In this document: positions 24,785-36,700 of the stretch, piece by piece
Layout: each line of letters begins with the position of its first letter
How positions within the stretch are numbered: position 1 is the stretch's first letter
NCBI GenBank assembly: GCA_008638375.1
Contig: CM018031.1
Location: 12,620,562-12,684,561 of the forward strand
Direction: 5' to 3'
DNA length: 64,000 nt
Source: Nyssa sinensis
Lineage: Eukaryota; Streptophyta; Magnoliopsida; Cornales; Nyssaceae
The notes under the pieces: generated by a model
Seen by the model: only the letters and a program-made list of their open reading frames with translations
Database searches by the model: none
Told to the model about the DNA's origin: nothing
Program-made: the position numbers and the translations under genes

Positions 24785-27700
24785 ATAATTTGCTCAAATC
24801 AGGAAGGGGGGTCACTTGATGCCAGCCTAATCTGGGCAAAAGGATTTCTGTTATAGGCTCGTAATGGTTGGGAATCAGGCAAGAGAAATATTACACCAGT
24901 GATGAGGAGTCCAATATTGGACAAGTGTAGTGTCTACTTGTTTTGATAGTGGTTATTGGCACACCAAGATGTGGAATAAAATTGGATGAGGTCATGGATT
25001 GGGATGATAGTTTGTTTAGAAAAATTGGATGAGTTCATGTACACTATGCATACTATGAATTTGAATTCAACTTGGTGCACAAAACATGAAACACAAATCA
25101 TTTTCAAGAATGCACAAATTTTAGAAGTAAATCTCACATTAGTGCAAGTCTATCTTTGTGTGAGTGAAGAGGATTAAGTATCCAGGTGGTGAAATATGAG
25201 GCTGGTTAACCAGGGTTTTAGTGACAATTGTGTGGACCATGGCATGTGCCTCCCCCTTAGTAACCAGGGTGCAACGTGAGTGTTTTGGGATTGGCGAGTA
25301 CATGTTCCCACTACCTCAACTGCTCACATTGCACCTGACCCCCATCTCAATCATCCAAGCCAAATAGATCCTCTGTTCCTGATATGGGATGGTGACATGA
25401 TGTTTCCAATTCTCATCACACCATGATCATAAGAATTTCAGCATGAAGTTCCATTCATACCGAGGCTGCAAGGCTGAGGCTGACTGTAACATGCTGCGCT
25501 CTCATATCTTAATTGTGGCATTGCAGCGTTCATGAGATAGGAACACTGCAATCATAGGCATACAGCGCACAACATTGGGGATGCACCACAACCATGGATC
25601 ACAATGTACTATGGGAGGGCACATCGTGATTGCCCTATACCAAACAGGGAGTGGATATAATTATCATAACCATGGGCCATATAATGTTGCCACGGAATAC
25701 TCCTATCAAGATGGATGAACCATGACGATTTCTTTCATTCCTTGAGTCAAAGTTTAAATAATTTTTTGGCTATCTGTTAGCCCCTTGAAGGGTTGACAAG
25801 GCCATGGCATTGGTGAGCCTCAGCCAATGCCAAGGCCAAGGTGGGGGTGGCTCGTCAGGGGCACCCTTACTTGAAGATAGAGATGCCTTGGAATTATATT
25901 TCAGTCTTGGAATTACGTTTAGGAGTGGAATGGCATTCGAGAGTGGGAATGTCATTCCAAGGTTGGATATGTCTTAAGGGATTTTTGACTTAGCGCAGCT
26001 AGATGCACGACTTGGGCAACGAAGGGTTAAGGCAATGCCTTTGGTGAATAGTTTGGCGCATGGATTGCCTTTGGCAAGGCAAATGCGCACAGGTGGAAGA
26101 ACTGATTCTGCAAAGGGTTGTGTCTACTTCGGTCAGGTTGAAAAATCTTCATATATATAGGGGGGCAGTACCCCCTTGAGGCGCCCATGGGCGAGTTAGC
26201 CATGCGGCCTAAGACCTTGGCACCTTCGGGGCAAGGCATGTTGTTGCTGTTGTAAGCTGGGTTCGACATGGAGGTCCGACCTCCATCACCAATGGTGGCG
26301 GCATACGGTGGCAATGTTCGACAAACAAGTCCGAACCATGAGTAGGCATGGTTCGGCAATGAGGGCTGACATGGAAGCATTGGTGGGGCCAAGTGATGCG
26401 CTGATGCAAGGCAACAGCACATGTGGTGGCAGTGCTGGACTGGCAGAATGCAAGTCTGTCTAGGAAAGGGAAACGGCGTGATGAGTTGGCGCGAGCCAAG
26501 TCCGTCTAAGAAAAGGAAACCGTGTGATGTGTTTGCCTATAAATACAATGTAATAGGGGGGGCGGAGACAGAATAGAAAAGAACGTGTTCTCTTGTCCCG
26601 CAACCCTAAGGCTGTATATATTCCTTTGTATTCTTATGAGAGTATAGTGAATAAAAGGTTGGGAAAGTGTTTCCTGTAATCTGGTTGTCTTTGTGTGTTG
26701 CTGTGTTCTCATTTATAAGCCTCTTGGCGTGTGTGTGAGTATTGGTTGACTAAGACAGCGTCTTAGTGCTGCACAAGGCAGAAAAATTCAGAAACGAATT
26801 TAGACCCTGTGACAATTGGTATTAGAGCGCAGTTTGACGACCATGGCTGGCGGTGCTGCGAACGAGGCCCTAAGAGATCGAGTTACCCACTTGGAAAACT
26901 TCGTTGGTGTTCTTGAAGATGACGATGGTGTTTCTCTTTTTGTTTCAACAGAACAACACGCCATCGAGTTGGTGGACTTGCGGAAGATCCTTGATGACTT
27001 CATGACAGAAACGAACGCCAGAATCACCAACATCATGGAGGATGTGATGTCCCTGACTGACGTCGTGAAAATCAACCTCAAGAGTTTGGAGGATGATGTA
27101 GCCCTCGTCAAGAACTCTGTCCCTGTCCACCGAGGTGCCATCGGAGGGGTGACCTCCAAGATCAATGTCCCTGAACCAAAGGCTTTTGCTGGTGCCAGAA
27201 ACTCGAAGGAATTGGAGAATTTCCTTTGGGACATGGAGCAGTATTTCAAGGTTGCCCGTGCCCCAGACACAGAGAAGGTAACCATAACCAGTATGTATCT
27301 TGCAGGAGATGCCAAACTCTGGTGGCGAACCCGAGTGCAAGATGATCTGAACGCTGGACGCCCTCGGATCGAGATGTGGGAGATCTTGAAAAAGGAACTG
27401 AAGGATCAATTCCTCCCTTGCAACACTGCATGGGTTGCTCGGGATAACTTAAAAAAGTTGAAGCACACGGGTACAGTGAGGGACTACGTCAAGGAATTCA
27501 CTTCCTTGATGCTTGACATCCAGAACATGTCAGAAGAGGACAAGCTGTTCAACTTCATGTCTGGACTCCAAGCATGGGTGCAGGCTGAATTGAGAAGGCA
27601 AGGGGTAAGAGACCTTCCTTCTGCAATTACTGCAGCAGAGGGGCTGGTCGACTTCAAGGTTGTTGGATCCACATCCTCAACCGAAAGGAAGAAGAACAAT

Positions 27701-30700
27701 GGTGGGAAAAAGGCCAAAGACGGACAATCCAGAGATACTAAAAAGCAACATGATGGAAAGAAGAAGAACGGAAGTAGCAGAGGCACTTCCAAGTCCAAAG
27801 GAGAAACAAGCCAGAACAAGGGCAAGCCCATGAATGGTTGTTTCCTCTGCAACGGACCCTGTCGCCTAAGAGACTGCCCCAAACGAGAGAAACTGAGTGC
27901 CTCGGTGCTTGATAGCAAGGACTCAGACAGCGACTCTGATGTTCCAACCGGAGTCAATCCACTCCAGTTGCTGAATGCCATCACAGTTCAGAAGCCGCAG
28001 ACTCAACGTGATTTGATGTATGTGCAGGCTAAAGTGAATGGCAAAGAGGTGCGAGCAATGGTGGATACTGGAGCCACTCACAACTTTGTGGCCCAGCGAG
28101 AGGTGGCTACCTTTGGCCTGAAACTAGATCAGAACACGAGCAAGTTGAAAGCAGTCAACTCGGAGGCCAAACCAGTCCAAGGTACAGCACAAGCAACCCT
28201 CAACATTGGTGCTTGGGAGGGACTGTGCAATCTGATGGCAGTACCCGTGGAAGATTTTGATCTGATCCTTGGCAACGAGTTTTTCGTGAAGGCCAAAGTG
28301 ATGGTCATGCCTCATCTTGGTGGCATGATGATCACCGATGAAAAAGCTACATGTTTTGTCCCTGCTGTTTACAGTGACCAAAGCAAGAAGGAAGGGAAGA
28401 AGAAAACAGGGATACTCTCTGCATTGCAGTTGAAGACTGGACTGTGGAAAGGCAAAGAGACTTACCTTGTAGCCCTGTTGGAGATCAAGCCCGACACCAT
28501 TGTGGAAGTCCCTGATGAAGTGGTTGACTTGCTGAAGGAGTTTGCAGATGTCATGCCACCAGAACTTCCCAAGTCCCTTCCGCCCCGACGTGCAACTGAT
28601 CACAAGATCGAGTTGGAACCTGGTGCAAGGCCTCCTGCACAGGCTCCTTACAGAATGGCTCCTCCCGAATTGGAAGAATTGAGGAAGCAACTGAAGGAAC
28701 TCCTTGATACAGGGTTCATTCAGCCTTCAAAAGCCCCTTTTGGAGCCCCAGTATTGTTCTAGCGGAAGCAGGATGGTTCAATGAGGATGTGCATTGACTA
28801 TCGGGCTCTGAACAAGGTAACTATAAAGAACAAGTACCCAGTCCCGAATGTCCATGACCTCTCTGACAGACTGAGCTAAGCTTCCTACTTCACAAAATTG
28901 GACTTGCGCTCAGGCTATTGGCAAGTGCAGATTGCTGAGGGAGATGAGGCCAAGACTGCCTGCGTCACTTGCTATGGATCGTATGAGTTCCTGGTGATGC
29001 CCTTTGGCCTCACTAATGCACCTGCCACATACTGTAATCTCATGAATGATGTTCTTTACAAGTATATTGACAAGTTTGTTGTAGTGTATCTGGACGACAT
29101 TGTAGTCTACAGTGAGACTATTTTGGATCACTTCACTCACTTGAGGTTGGTTTTTAGCAGCTTGAGAGAAAACCAACTCTATGTAAAGAAGGAGAAGTGC
29201 GAGTTCTGCCAACAAGAAGTGATGTTTCTTGGCCATTGGTTTAGTAATGGCAGAGTTCGGATGGATGAACGGAAGGTGAAGGCAATCCTTGATTGGCCTG
29301 CACCAACTAAAGTGTCAGAACTAAGATCTTTTCTTGGACTTGCTAACTACTATTGCAGGTTTATCAAGGGTTACTCTAAAAAGGAAGCCCCATTGACGGA
29401 CTTGCTGAAGAAGGACAACCGGTGGGACTGGAATGAAGTATGCCAGATGGCCTTTGAGAAGCTGAAGCATGCCATGGCTTCGGAGCCAGTGCTGCGCCTG
29501 CCAGACTTTGAGTTACCCTTTGAAGTCCACACAGATGCCTCTGACAAAGCATTGGGAGGGGTTCTGGTCCAAGAAAAACATCCTGTTTCCTTCGAGAGCC
29601 GGAAGCTGAAGAATGCTGAGCAGAGGTATTCTACCCATGAGAAGGAGATGACTGCAGTTGTGCATTGCTTGGACACTTGGAAGCACTATCTGATGGGGAC
29701 TCGATTCACGGTGGTGACAGACAATGTTGCCAACACCTACTTCAAGACCCAGAAGAAGCTGACTCCTAAGCAAGCACGTTGGCAAGAATTCTTGGCCGAA
29801 TTTGATTTTGAATGGGTTCACAGACCTGGTAGTCAAAATCAAGTTGCTGATGCTTTGAGTAAGAAGATCGTGCAGGAGTATGTTGCTGCCCTGTCCAACG
29901 TGCAGACTGATTTACTGCAGCGTGTGAAGGACCTTTCTCAATCAGACAGTGCCTATAAGAAGCTGCGACAACAAGTTAGAGATGGAGTTGTTCGCAAATA
30001 TTGGCTGGATTATGAGATACTATATGCAAAAGGCGGCAGACTTTATGTTCCTAGTGGTGGGGGACTGAGGCGAGAACTCTTGAGAGAGACACACGATCCG
30101 CAGTGGGCTGGACATCCTGGCATTGAAAGGATGCTAGCCCTACTGTCCCGTTCATACTACTGGCCGAAGATGGAAGAGGACATAAAAGCCTATGTCAAGA
30201 CTTGTCTGGTATGCTAACAAGACAAGTTAGAGAAGAAGAAAGAGGCAGGGCTGCTGCAACCCTTGCCTATTCCTGAGAGACCATGGCAATCAATTTCCAT
30301 GGATTTCATTTCAGGATTGCCAAAGGTGGATGGATTCAGATCCATCTTTGTTATTGTTGACAGGTTCTTGAAGTATGGAGTCTTCATCCCTGCACCACAT
30401 GCATGCCCAGCAGATGTGGCTGCAGAATTGTTCTTTCAAAATGTGGTGAAGTACTTTGGACTGTTGGAGGACATTATCAGTGACCGGGACTCACGGTTCA
30501 CAGGTAGGTTCTATTTGGGCTGATGGGCTCAGAGTTGAAGTTCTCCATAGCAAACCATCCTTAGACAGATGGTCAGACAGAGAGGATGAATGCATTGCTG
30601 GAGGAGTACTTGCGGCACTATGTGACTGCAAGCCAGAAGAATTGGGTGCAGCTTATGAACACTGCCCAATTTTGTTACAACCTGCAGCAGTCCTCTGCAA

Positions 30701-33700
30701 CCAGACTTAGTCCCTTAGAGTTGGCCACTGGACAGCAGCCCCTTACTCCCCATGAGGTGGCCAAACAGAAGACTGGTGGCCAATTTCCAGCTACCTATCG
30801 CTTTGCTAGAGATAAGCAGGAGTTGTTGGATGAAGCTATGGACAGCCTAAACAAGGTACAGCGTCGGATAAAGAAGTACGCTGACAAACACAGAAGGTCA
30901 CTTGAGTTTCAGCTGGGAGATCAAGTTCTATTGAAGTTGACTCCCCAAAATCTGGAAGAAGATCAGCAGTAAGACAGTTCACTGGGGGTTGATCCCTAAA
31001 TATGATGGACCCTTTGAAGTGATCAAGAGGGTGGGGAATGTGGCTTACCGGCTGAAGCTTCCAGACAGACTGAAGATTCACCCAACTTTCCATGTGAGCT
31101 TCTTGAAGCCGTTCCATCAAGATGTTCTTGATGCCTCAAGGAAGCAAGCAAGGAGGGCACCACCAATGATAAGGAAGCAGTTTGAGAAAGATGTTGAGAA
31201 AATTCTTTCTCACAGGACGCAAGGTCAGAGTAAGAAGAACCGGCGGACTGATTATCTGGTTCAGTGGAAAGGCGACAGCGAGGCATATGCAAGTTGGGAG
31301 AGAGATGTGACATTGTGGCAATTTGAGCGGCAAATTCGTGACTATTGGAACAATCTGACGAGAGCGTCGGATTCCTTTGGTGGGGGTGGTTTGTTAGCCC
31401 CTTGAAGGGTTGACAAGGCCATGGCATTGGTGAGCCTCAGCCAATGCCAAGGCCAAGGTGGGGGTGGCTCATCAGGGGCACCCTTACTTGAAGATAGAGA
31501 TGCCTTGGAATTATATTCCAGTCTTGGAATTACATTCAGGAGTGGAATGGCATTCGAGAGTGGGAATGCTATTCCAAGGTTGGATGTGTCTTAAGGGATT
31601 TTTGACTTGGCGCAGTTGGATGCACGACTTGAGCAACGAAGGGTTAAGGCAATGCCTTTGGTGAACAGTTTGGCGCATGGATTGCCTTTGGCAAGGCAAA
31701 TGCGCACAGGTGGAAGAACTAGTTCTGCAAGGGGTTGTGTCTACTCCGGTCAGGTTGACAAATCTTCATAAGACATATATAGGGGGGCAGTACCCCCTTA
31801 GGCACCCATGGGCGAGTTAGCCATGCGGCCTAAGACCTTGGCACCTTCGGGGCAAGGTATGTTGCTGTTGTAAGCTGGGTTCGACATGGTGGTCCGACCT
31901 CCATCACCAACGGTGGCGGCATACGGTGGCAATGTTCGACAAACAAGTCCGAACCATGAGTAGGCATGGTTCGGCAATGAGGGCTGACACGGAAGCATTG
32001 GTGGGGCCAAGTGATGCGCTGATGCAAGGCAGCAGCACATGTGGCGGCAATGCTGGACTGGCAGAATACAAGTCTGTCTAGGAAAGGGAAACGGCGTGAT
32101 GAGCTGGCGCGAGCCAAGTCCGTCTAAGAAAAGGAAATCGTGTGATGTGTTTGCCTATAAATACAATGTAATAGGGGAGGGAGGGGCGGAGACAGAATAG
32201 AAAAGAGCGTGTTCTCTTGTCCCGCAACCCTAAGGCTGTATATATTCCTTTGTATTCGTATGAGAGTATAGTGAATAAAAGGTTGGGAAAGTGTTTCCTG
32301 TAATCTGGGTGTCTTTGTGTGTTGTTGTGTTATCTTTTATAAGCCTCTTGGCGTGTGTGTGAGTATTGGTTGACTAAGACAACGTCTTAGTGCCGCACAA
32401 GGCAGAAAAATTCATAAACGAATTTAGACCCTGTGACACTATCCAATATGAGTTCTTACACTTTGCTTGTTCAAAACATCTTAGGAAAGTGATGGTCATG
32501 AAGTGGAGTTGCTTATCTTCCAGTAGGACTATCTTTTCTTAGTATAAAGCTGTCTTTACCCTTTGGTTGGCGATATTTTGCTAAAAGCTTATTAATTTTA
32601 ATATTCTTGCTATTTCAGTGCATAAGATACTATAATAACATTTGACTCTGCGGATTGGAACTGGGAAACTCTAGTAATGGTGCTCGTAACATTTGACCTG
32701 TACTTGGGGGTAGAAGATAGGAAATACTCGGGGATCCACCTCAAATAGAAAATTTACTGTTTGAACAGTCTGTCCATGGAAGAAAGGGATGATAGGTATA
32801 CGGATGCTAATTGGCATCACTTAGTTGGTCAAGGGTTCTTATAGACTCAGATTTTTCTTTTGGTTTTTGATGAATGACATACTCCTGATTAATTGAGCTA
32901 AGATGTGTAGGAGATTAAGAGGATGCAAACTGCCCATTCTATGACTGCTCATGTGAGACGACCCTTCATGCTTTTTGAGAGACTGGCTGGGTGGAGGGAA
33001 TTTGGAAGTCTGTAAATCCATAAAATATTCCCGCTAACTTCTTTGACTTGGGCCTTGCAGCAATGTGTTGATATGAACATTCATAGCAGCTTTGTGATGG
33101 AAGTGTGGAATTTGGTGTCCTCTTTGTTTGGTATTTGTTGGGTGATGCCTTCTATGGTCGTAGGGTTGTTGGAAAGTTGGATTGGGGGATGTGGAAGGAA
33201 AGGCAAGAGGAACGTGTGGTGTATTGTTCCTACATGTTTGTTTTGGAGCATTTGGAGGGAAAATAACACGTTTTTTTGAAGGAGACACAATGTCCATTTG
33301 TAGATTCAAAGAGACTTTTTTTAAAGACTTTATATTTTTGGACCATTGAGGCATACCCTTTGTATGTCCATACTTTTGTAAAATTTTTGAAGATATGAGG
33401 CTCTAGTTTTAGTGAAATGTTCTTATTTTTGGGGCCTATAATGAAATGCCTCATACTTATCAAAAAGAAAAGAAAAAAAGAACATTCATAGCAGCTTTGG
33501 GCAATGGGGTGATGTGGATTGGGACCTGGTGTTTGCTACAATTGCTCATTATCTCTGGCCCTCTGGGCTTGGGGAAATAAGAGAGTCCATGAATATGGGT
33601 TTTCCATTGCTCTCAACACCTTTCATTTTTTACAAGGGTTCTTGAATTTGAGACTGGGCCTAAGTTTAGTGAAATGGACTGTCACTCAACAGTTGTGCTT

Positions 33701-36700
33701 GTGAAATGGAGTTTCCCACCTGCTTAGTGGGTTAAACTCGGCACAAATGGGTGTGCTAGGGCAACCCAGGCCCTGATTGTGCAAGTGGTTTACTTAAGTG
33801 GGGAGAATGGCCAGTGGTTTGGGGGGATTTGTGTTGAATATAGGTTGGGCCACTAATGTCTCCATGGAATTGTGGGATGTTGTTTGCAGGATTAAGCTTG
33901 CCTTAGTGAAGGGATTTAGTTGAGTGGTGGTTGAGATTGATGTTGAAGTGATTTTGGGCCTCGTAATTTGGACAGTTTGAGGATGAGTGGTGGGCCTGGT
34001 GGCCAAGATTGATGTCGACATGATTTGGGCTTTATTAATTTGGAGCACGGTTCCACCTAACTCATGGATTCAGGAAGTTGACCTTTTCTGCTAATTGGCT
34101 TTCCAATCATGCTCGGAATTGTCCCTCTGGAGGCAGGGTTTTGGATGTTCCCCCAGTGGGCTTAAGTTCTGTCTTGTATTCTGATATGACAGTAGTTTCT
34201 GCTCCTTGTGTTGTTTCTCTTATTTGATTCACTTTCATCACAACAATGCTGGACATGCATATTGAGTGATCAGAATGTTTGTGCTTGTTAATTTTTATTG
34301 TTGTGTACGTTGTCATATCTTTCTTGATTTTATCTTATTGTGCATTGAGGTACATAAGGTTCAGCCTCAGAAAAGTTTTTAAATGCATTTAGTGGACTTT
34401 TAACTCTTGGATTGCCCAATCAGAATATAATCAAATTGCTTGTCACAGGGGATAGAAAAGAAGACTGCTAAATTGCAGGGTAGTGAGAAAGCTGTAGTTG
34501 CACGCCATGAAGCTGGTCATGCAGTGGTAGGGACCGCTGTTGCAAGTCTCCTTCCTGGACAGCCACGTGTTGAGGTATATGGACCATTAGCATATGTATT
34601 TGAAAATATTCTTCCATATGCTTTCCTTTGGTGTGTGTGTGTGTGTGTGTGTTTCTTTTCTTCTGGGGGAGGGGGGGTGTTGGGGTGTTTTTAGTTTTCT
34701 AGATAGATTCAAACTAATTGCCAACCACATCCACATGCATTAGAGTTTGATGACTCTACATTATTGTATCTTCTGCACAGCCATAGGAGTGAGTTTACAT
34801 AAATTGTGCAAAGAAAAGTGCCCTGGAGTGCTTGGGTGGGTTGGGAAGTGTGTTACTATTTGCTGCCTAGATTTAGTGTAGTTTTCACTTGCAGATGGGT
34901 TGGGTTGGGTTGGGTTGGAACCAAACTGACCCGATCTTAATCGGTTCTAAAAATTTAGAACTGGAGCCAAACCATGAACTTACTGGAACTGACCCAAACC
35001 AACCCAAAAAGATTTGGGTCGGGTCGGGTTGCTTTTTTCTCTCTCTCTATTTTTTTTTGCCAAAAAAAACAACTTTATAACGCTATCTCTAAAACCTTCC
35101 CAATTTTGGAGGAGTTACTTTGATCCTGAACGGTAATAGCTTGGAGGGAACGGTTTTCTTTAGCAGTGTCTATAGTTGTGGTGTGTTTGTATTCCTTGAT
35201 TTCTAGTGAAGCTTCTGATTCGGTCATGGAGTGGTTCGGTCCAAAAGACTTCGCAACAGCCCCCTTAGTTAAATTTGTAGTTGATGGTGCAAAGCAGGAT
35301 GTTAAAAATCATGGGTCTCTCATTTCCTCGAGATGTCTCTTTCTGCGCATTCCCATTTTGGTTATATACATCAGTATCTATATTAGTAGTCTGTATATTT
35401 TTATATCAGTTGTATATATCATTATATATCAGTATATATAGAACTGGTCGTATATCAATATATGTATGTATATATATATCTATATTAGTAGCATATATAT
35501 ATATATATATATCTTAAAATTTCCAAAAGTATATTTTAGTGAGGCTCAACCTTTGTCTACTTCAGCCATTCAATTCTAACCCCAAATGAATACATATCAG
35601 CCTCAAGTCCTGTACATGTCACTGTTTATGGATACTGTTCACAGCCACCAGAACAGCCACTAAACTGCTACATACTTGTCTAAAGCTGCACACTCTAATC
35701 CTTTTTTACACTTTTACAAACTCTAAAGGCAATCTTTTTACAACCTTTTGGCCACAGAAATTAATAAAACAGCCTAAAAATCCCTTGATTTTTCAGCGCC
35801 CACATTTTTTTGGGAGTATAGCTTGTAAGAGAGTGTACACCTCACACTCATCCCACATCAAGATAGATTGCCTTAATATTTATCTTTCTTTCTTCAATAT
35901 AGTTATTTTTCTTGTTCAGAAAAGAGAGCTATTTATACAAGTGTGGCAATAAATCGAAGTATCAATTGATACATTAAACCATCCTTTGCATTGTATTAGT
36001 ACGAGGGTTGGTTCAAGTGTTGATGAGCTCAATGATGTTATGTCAGTGCAAATCTAAAAACAAAATTAGTTCCAGATTATATGGTACATAACACAATATG
36101 CTAATTAAGAAAATTAATTTTGAGTTGTTTGCACCAGAAGTGTTGTATTGAAGGTCATTACATATCTTATGTGGGTTCTTGCATACAAGTGTGCACATCA
36201 CATAGGTGATGCAATGTAACATGGATTTTTGTTTTATCAGAAATTGAGCATATTGCCAAGGTCAGGAGGGACGTTGGGTTTTACTTACACTCCTCCCACC
36301 CATGAAGACAGATATTTGCTCTTTATTGATGAGTTACGTGGACGCTTGGTTACTTATCTTGGAGGACGTGCAGCAGAAGAAGTTGTTTACTCGGGTCGTG
36401 TTTCAACAGGTGCACTCGATGATATACAGCGAGCAACAGATATGGCATACAAGGCTGTGGCTGAGTATGGTCTTAATCAGACCATTGGCCCTGTTTCATT
36501 GGCAACACTTACTCGGGGTGGGATCGATGAGTCCAGGGGGTCCATTTCTTGGGGAAGAGATCAGGTGGTCCTATTATTGCCTTTTCTGATGGATGTTTCC
36601 TTTATTCTATTTTATATATACGAAGTGTTGAAATTTGACTGAACACAACAGGGACATCTTGTCAATCTTGTTCAAAGAGAGGTTATAGTACTGCTGCAAT

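Larger units (their letters stand above)
25775..32438 (+). mobile_element. Ty3/gypsy chromovirus LTR retrotransposon in FTSH intron 9
   Basis: 6664 bp with two full LTRs (25775-26814 and 31392-32438), each beginning TGTTAGCCCC and ending CTGTGACA, and a perfect 5-bp target duplication CTATC (25770-25774 and 32439-32443). A tRNA-Met-type primer site (TTGGTATTAGAGCGCAG) follows the left LTR after one or two bases, and a GGTGGGGGTGG purine tract precedes the right LTR. The domain order gag, protease, RT, RNase H, integrase and chromodomain defines Ty3/gypsy and its chromovirus branch. It lies in the same direction as FTSH, so its LTR promoter and polyadenylation signals read in the sense of the host gene. 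By eye the LTRs differ by a few per cent, mostly transitions, so the insertion is moderately young. Confidence 0.95.

Noticed and set aside
24731..24785. CT/CA run considered as a regulatory GAGA-type site
   Set aside because: Deep inside an intron next to transposons; simplest reading is a microsatellite.
26027..26499. Long - strand open frames in the gypsy LTR, repeated at 31798-32117
   Set aside because: They lie wholly in both LTRs and have no homologous domain; compositional artefacts.
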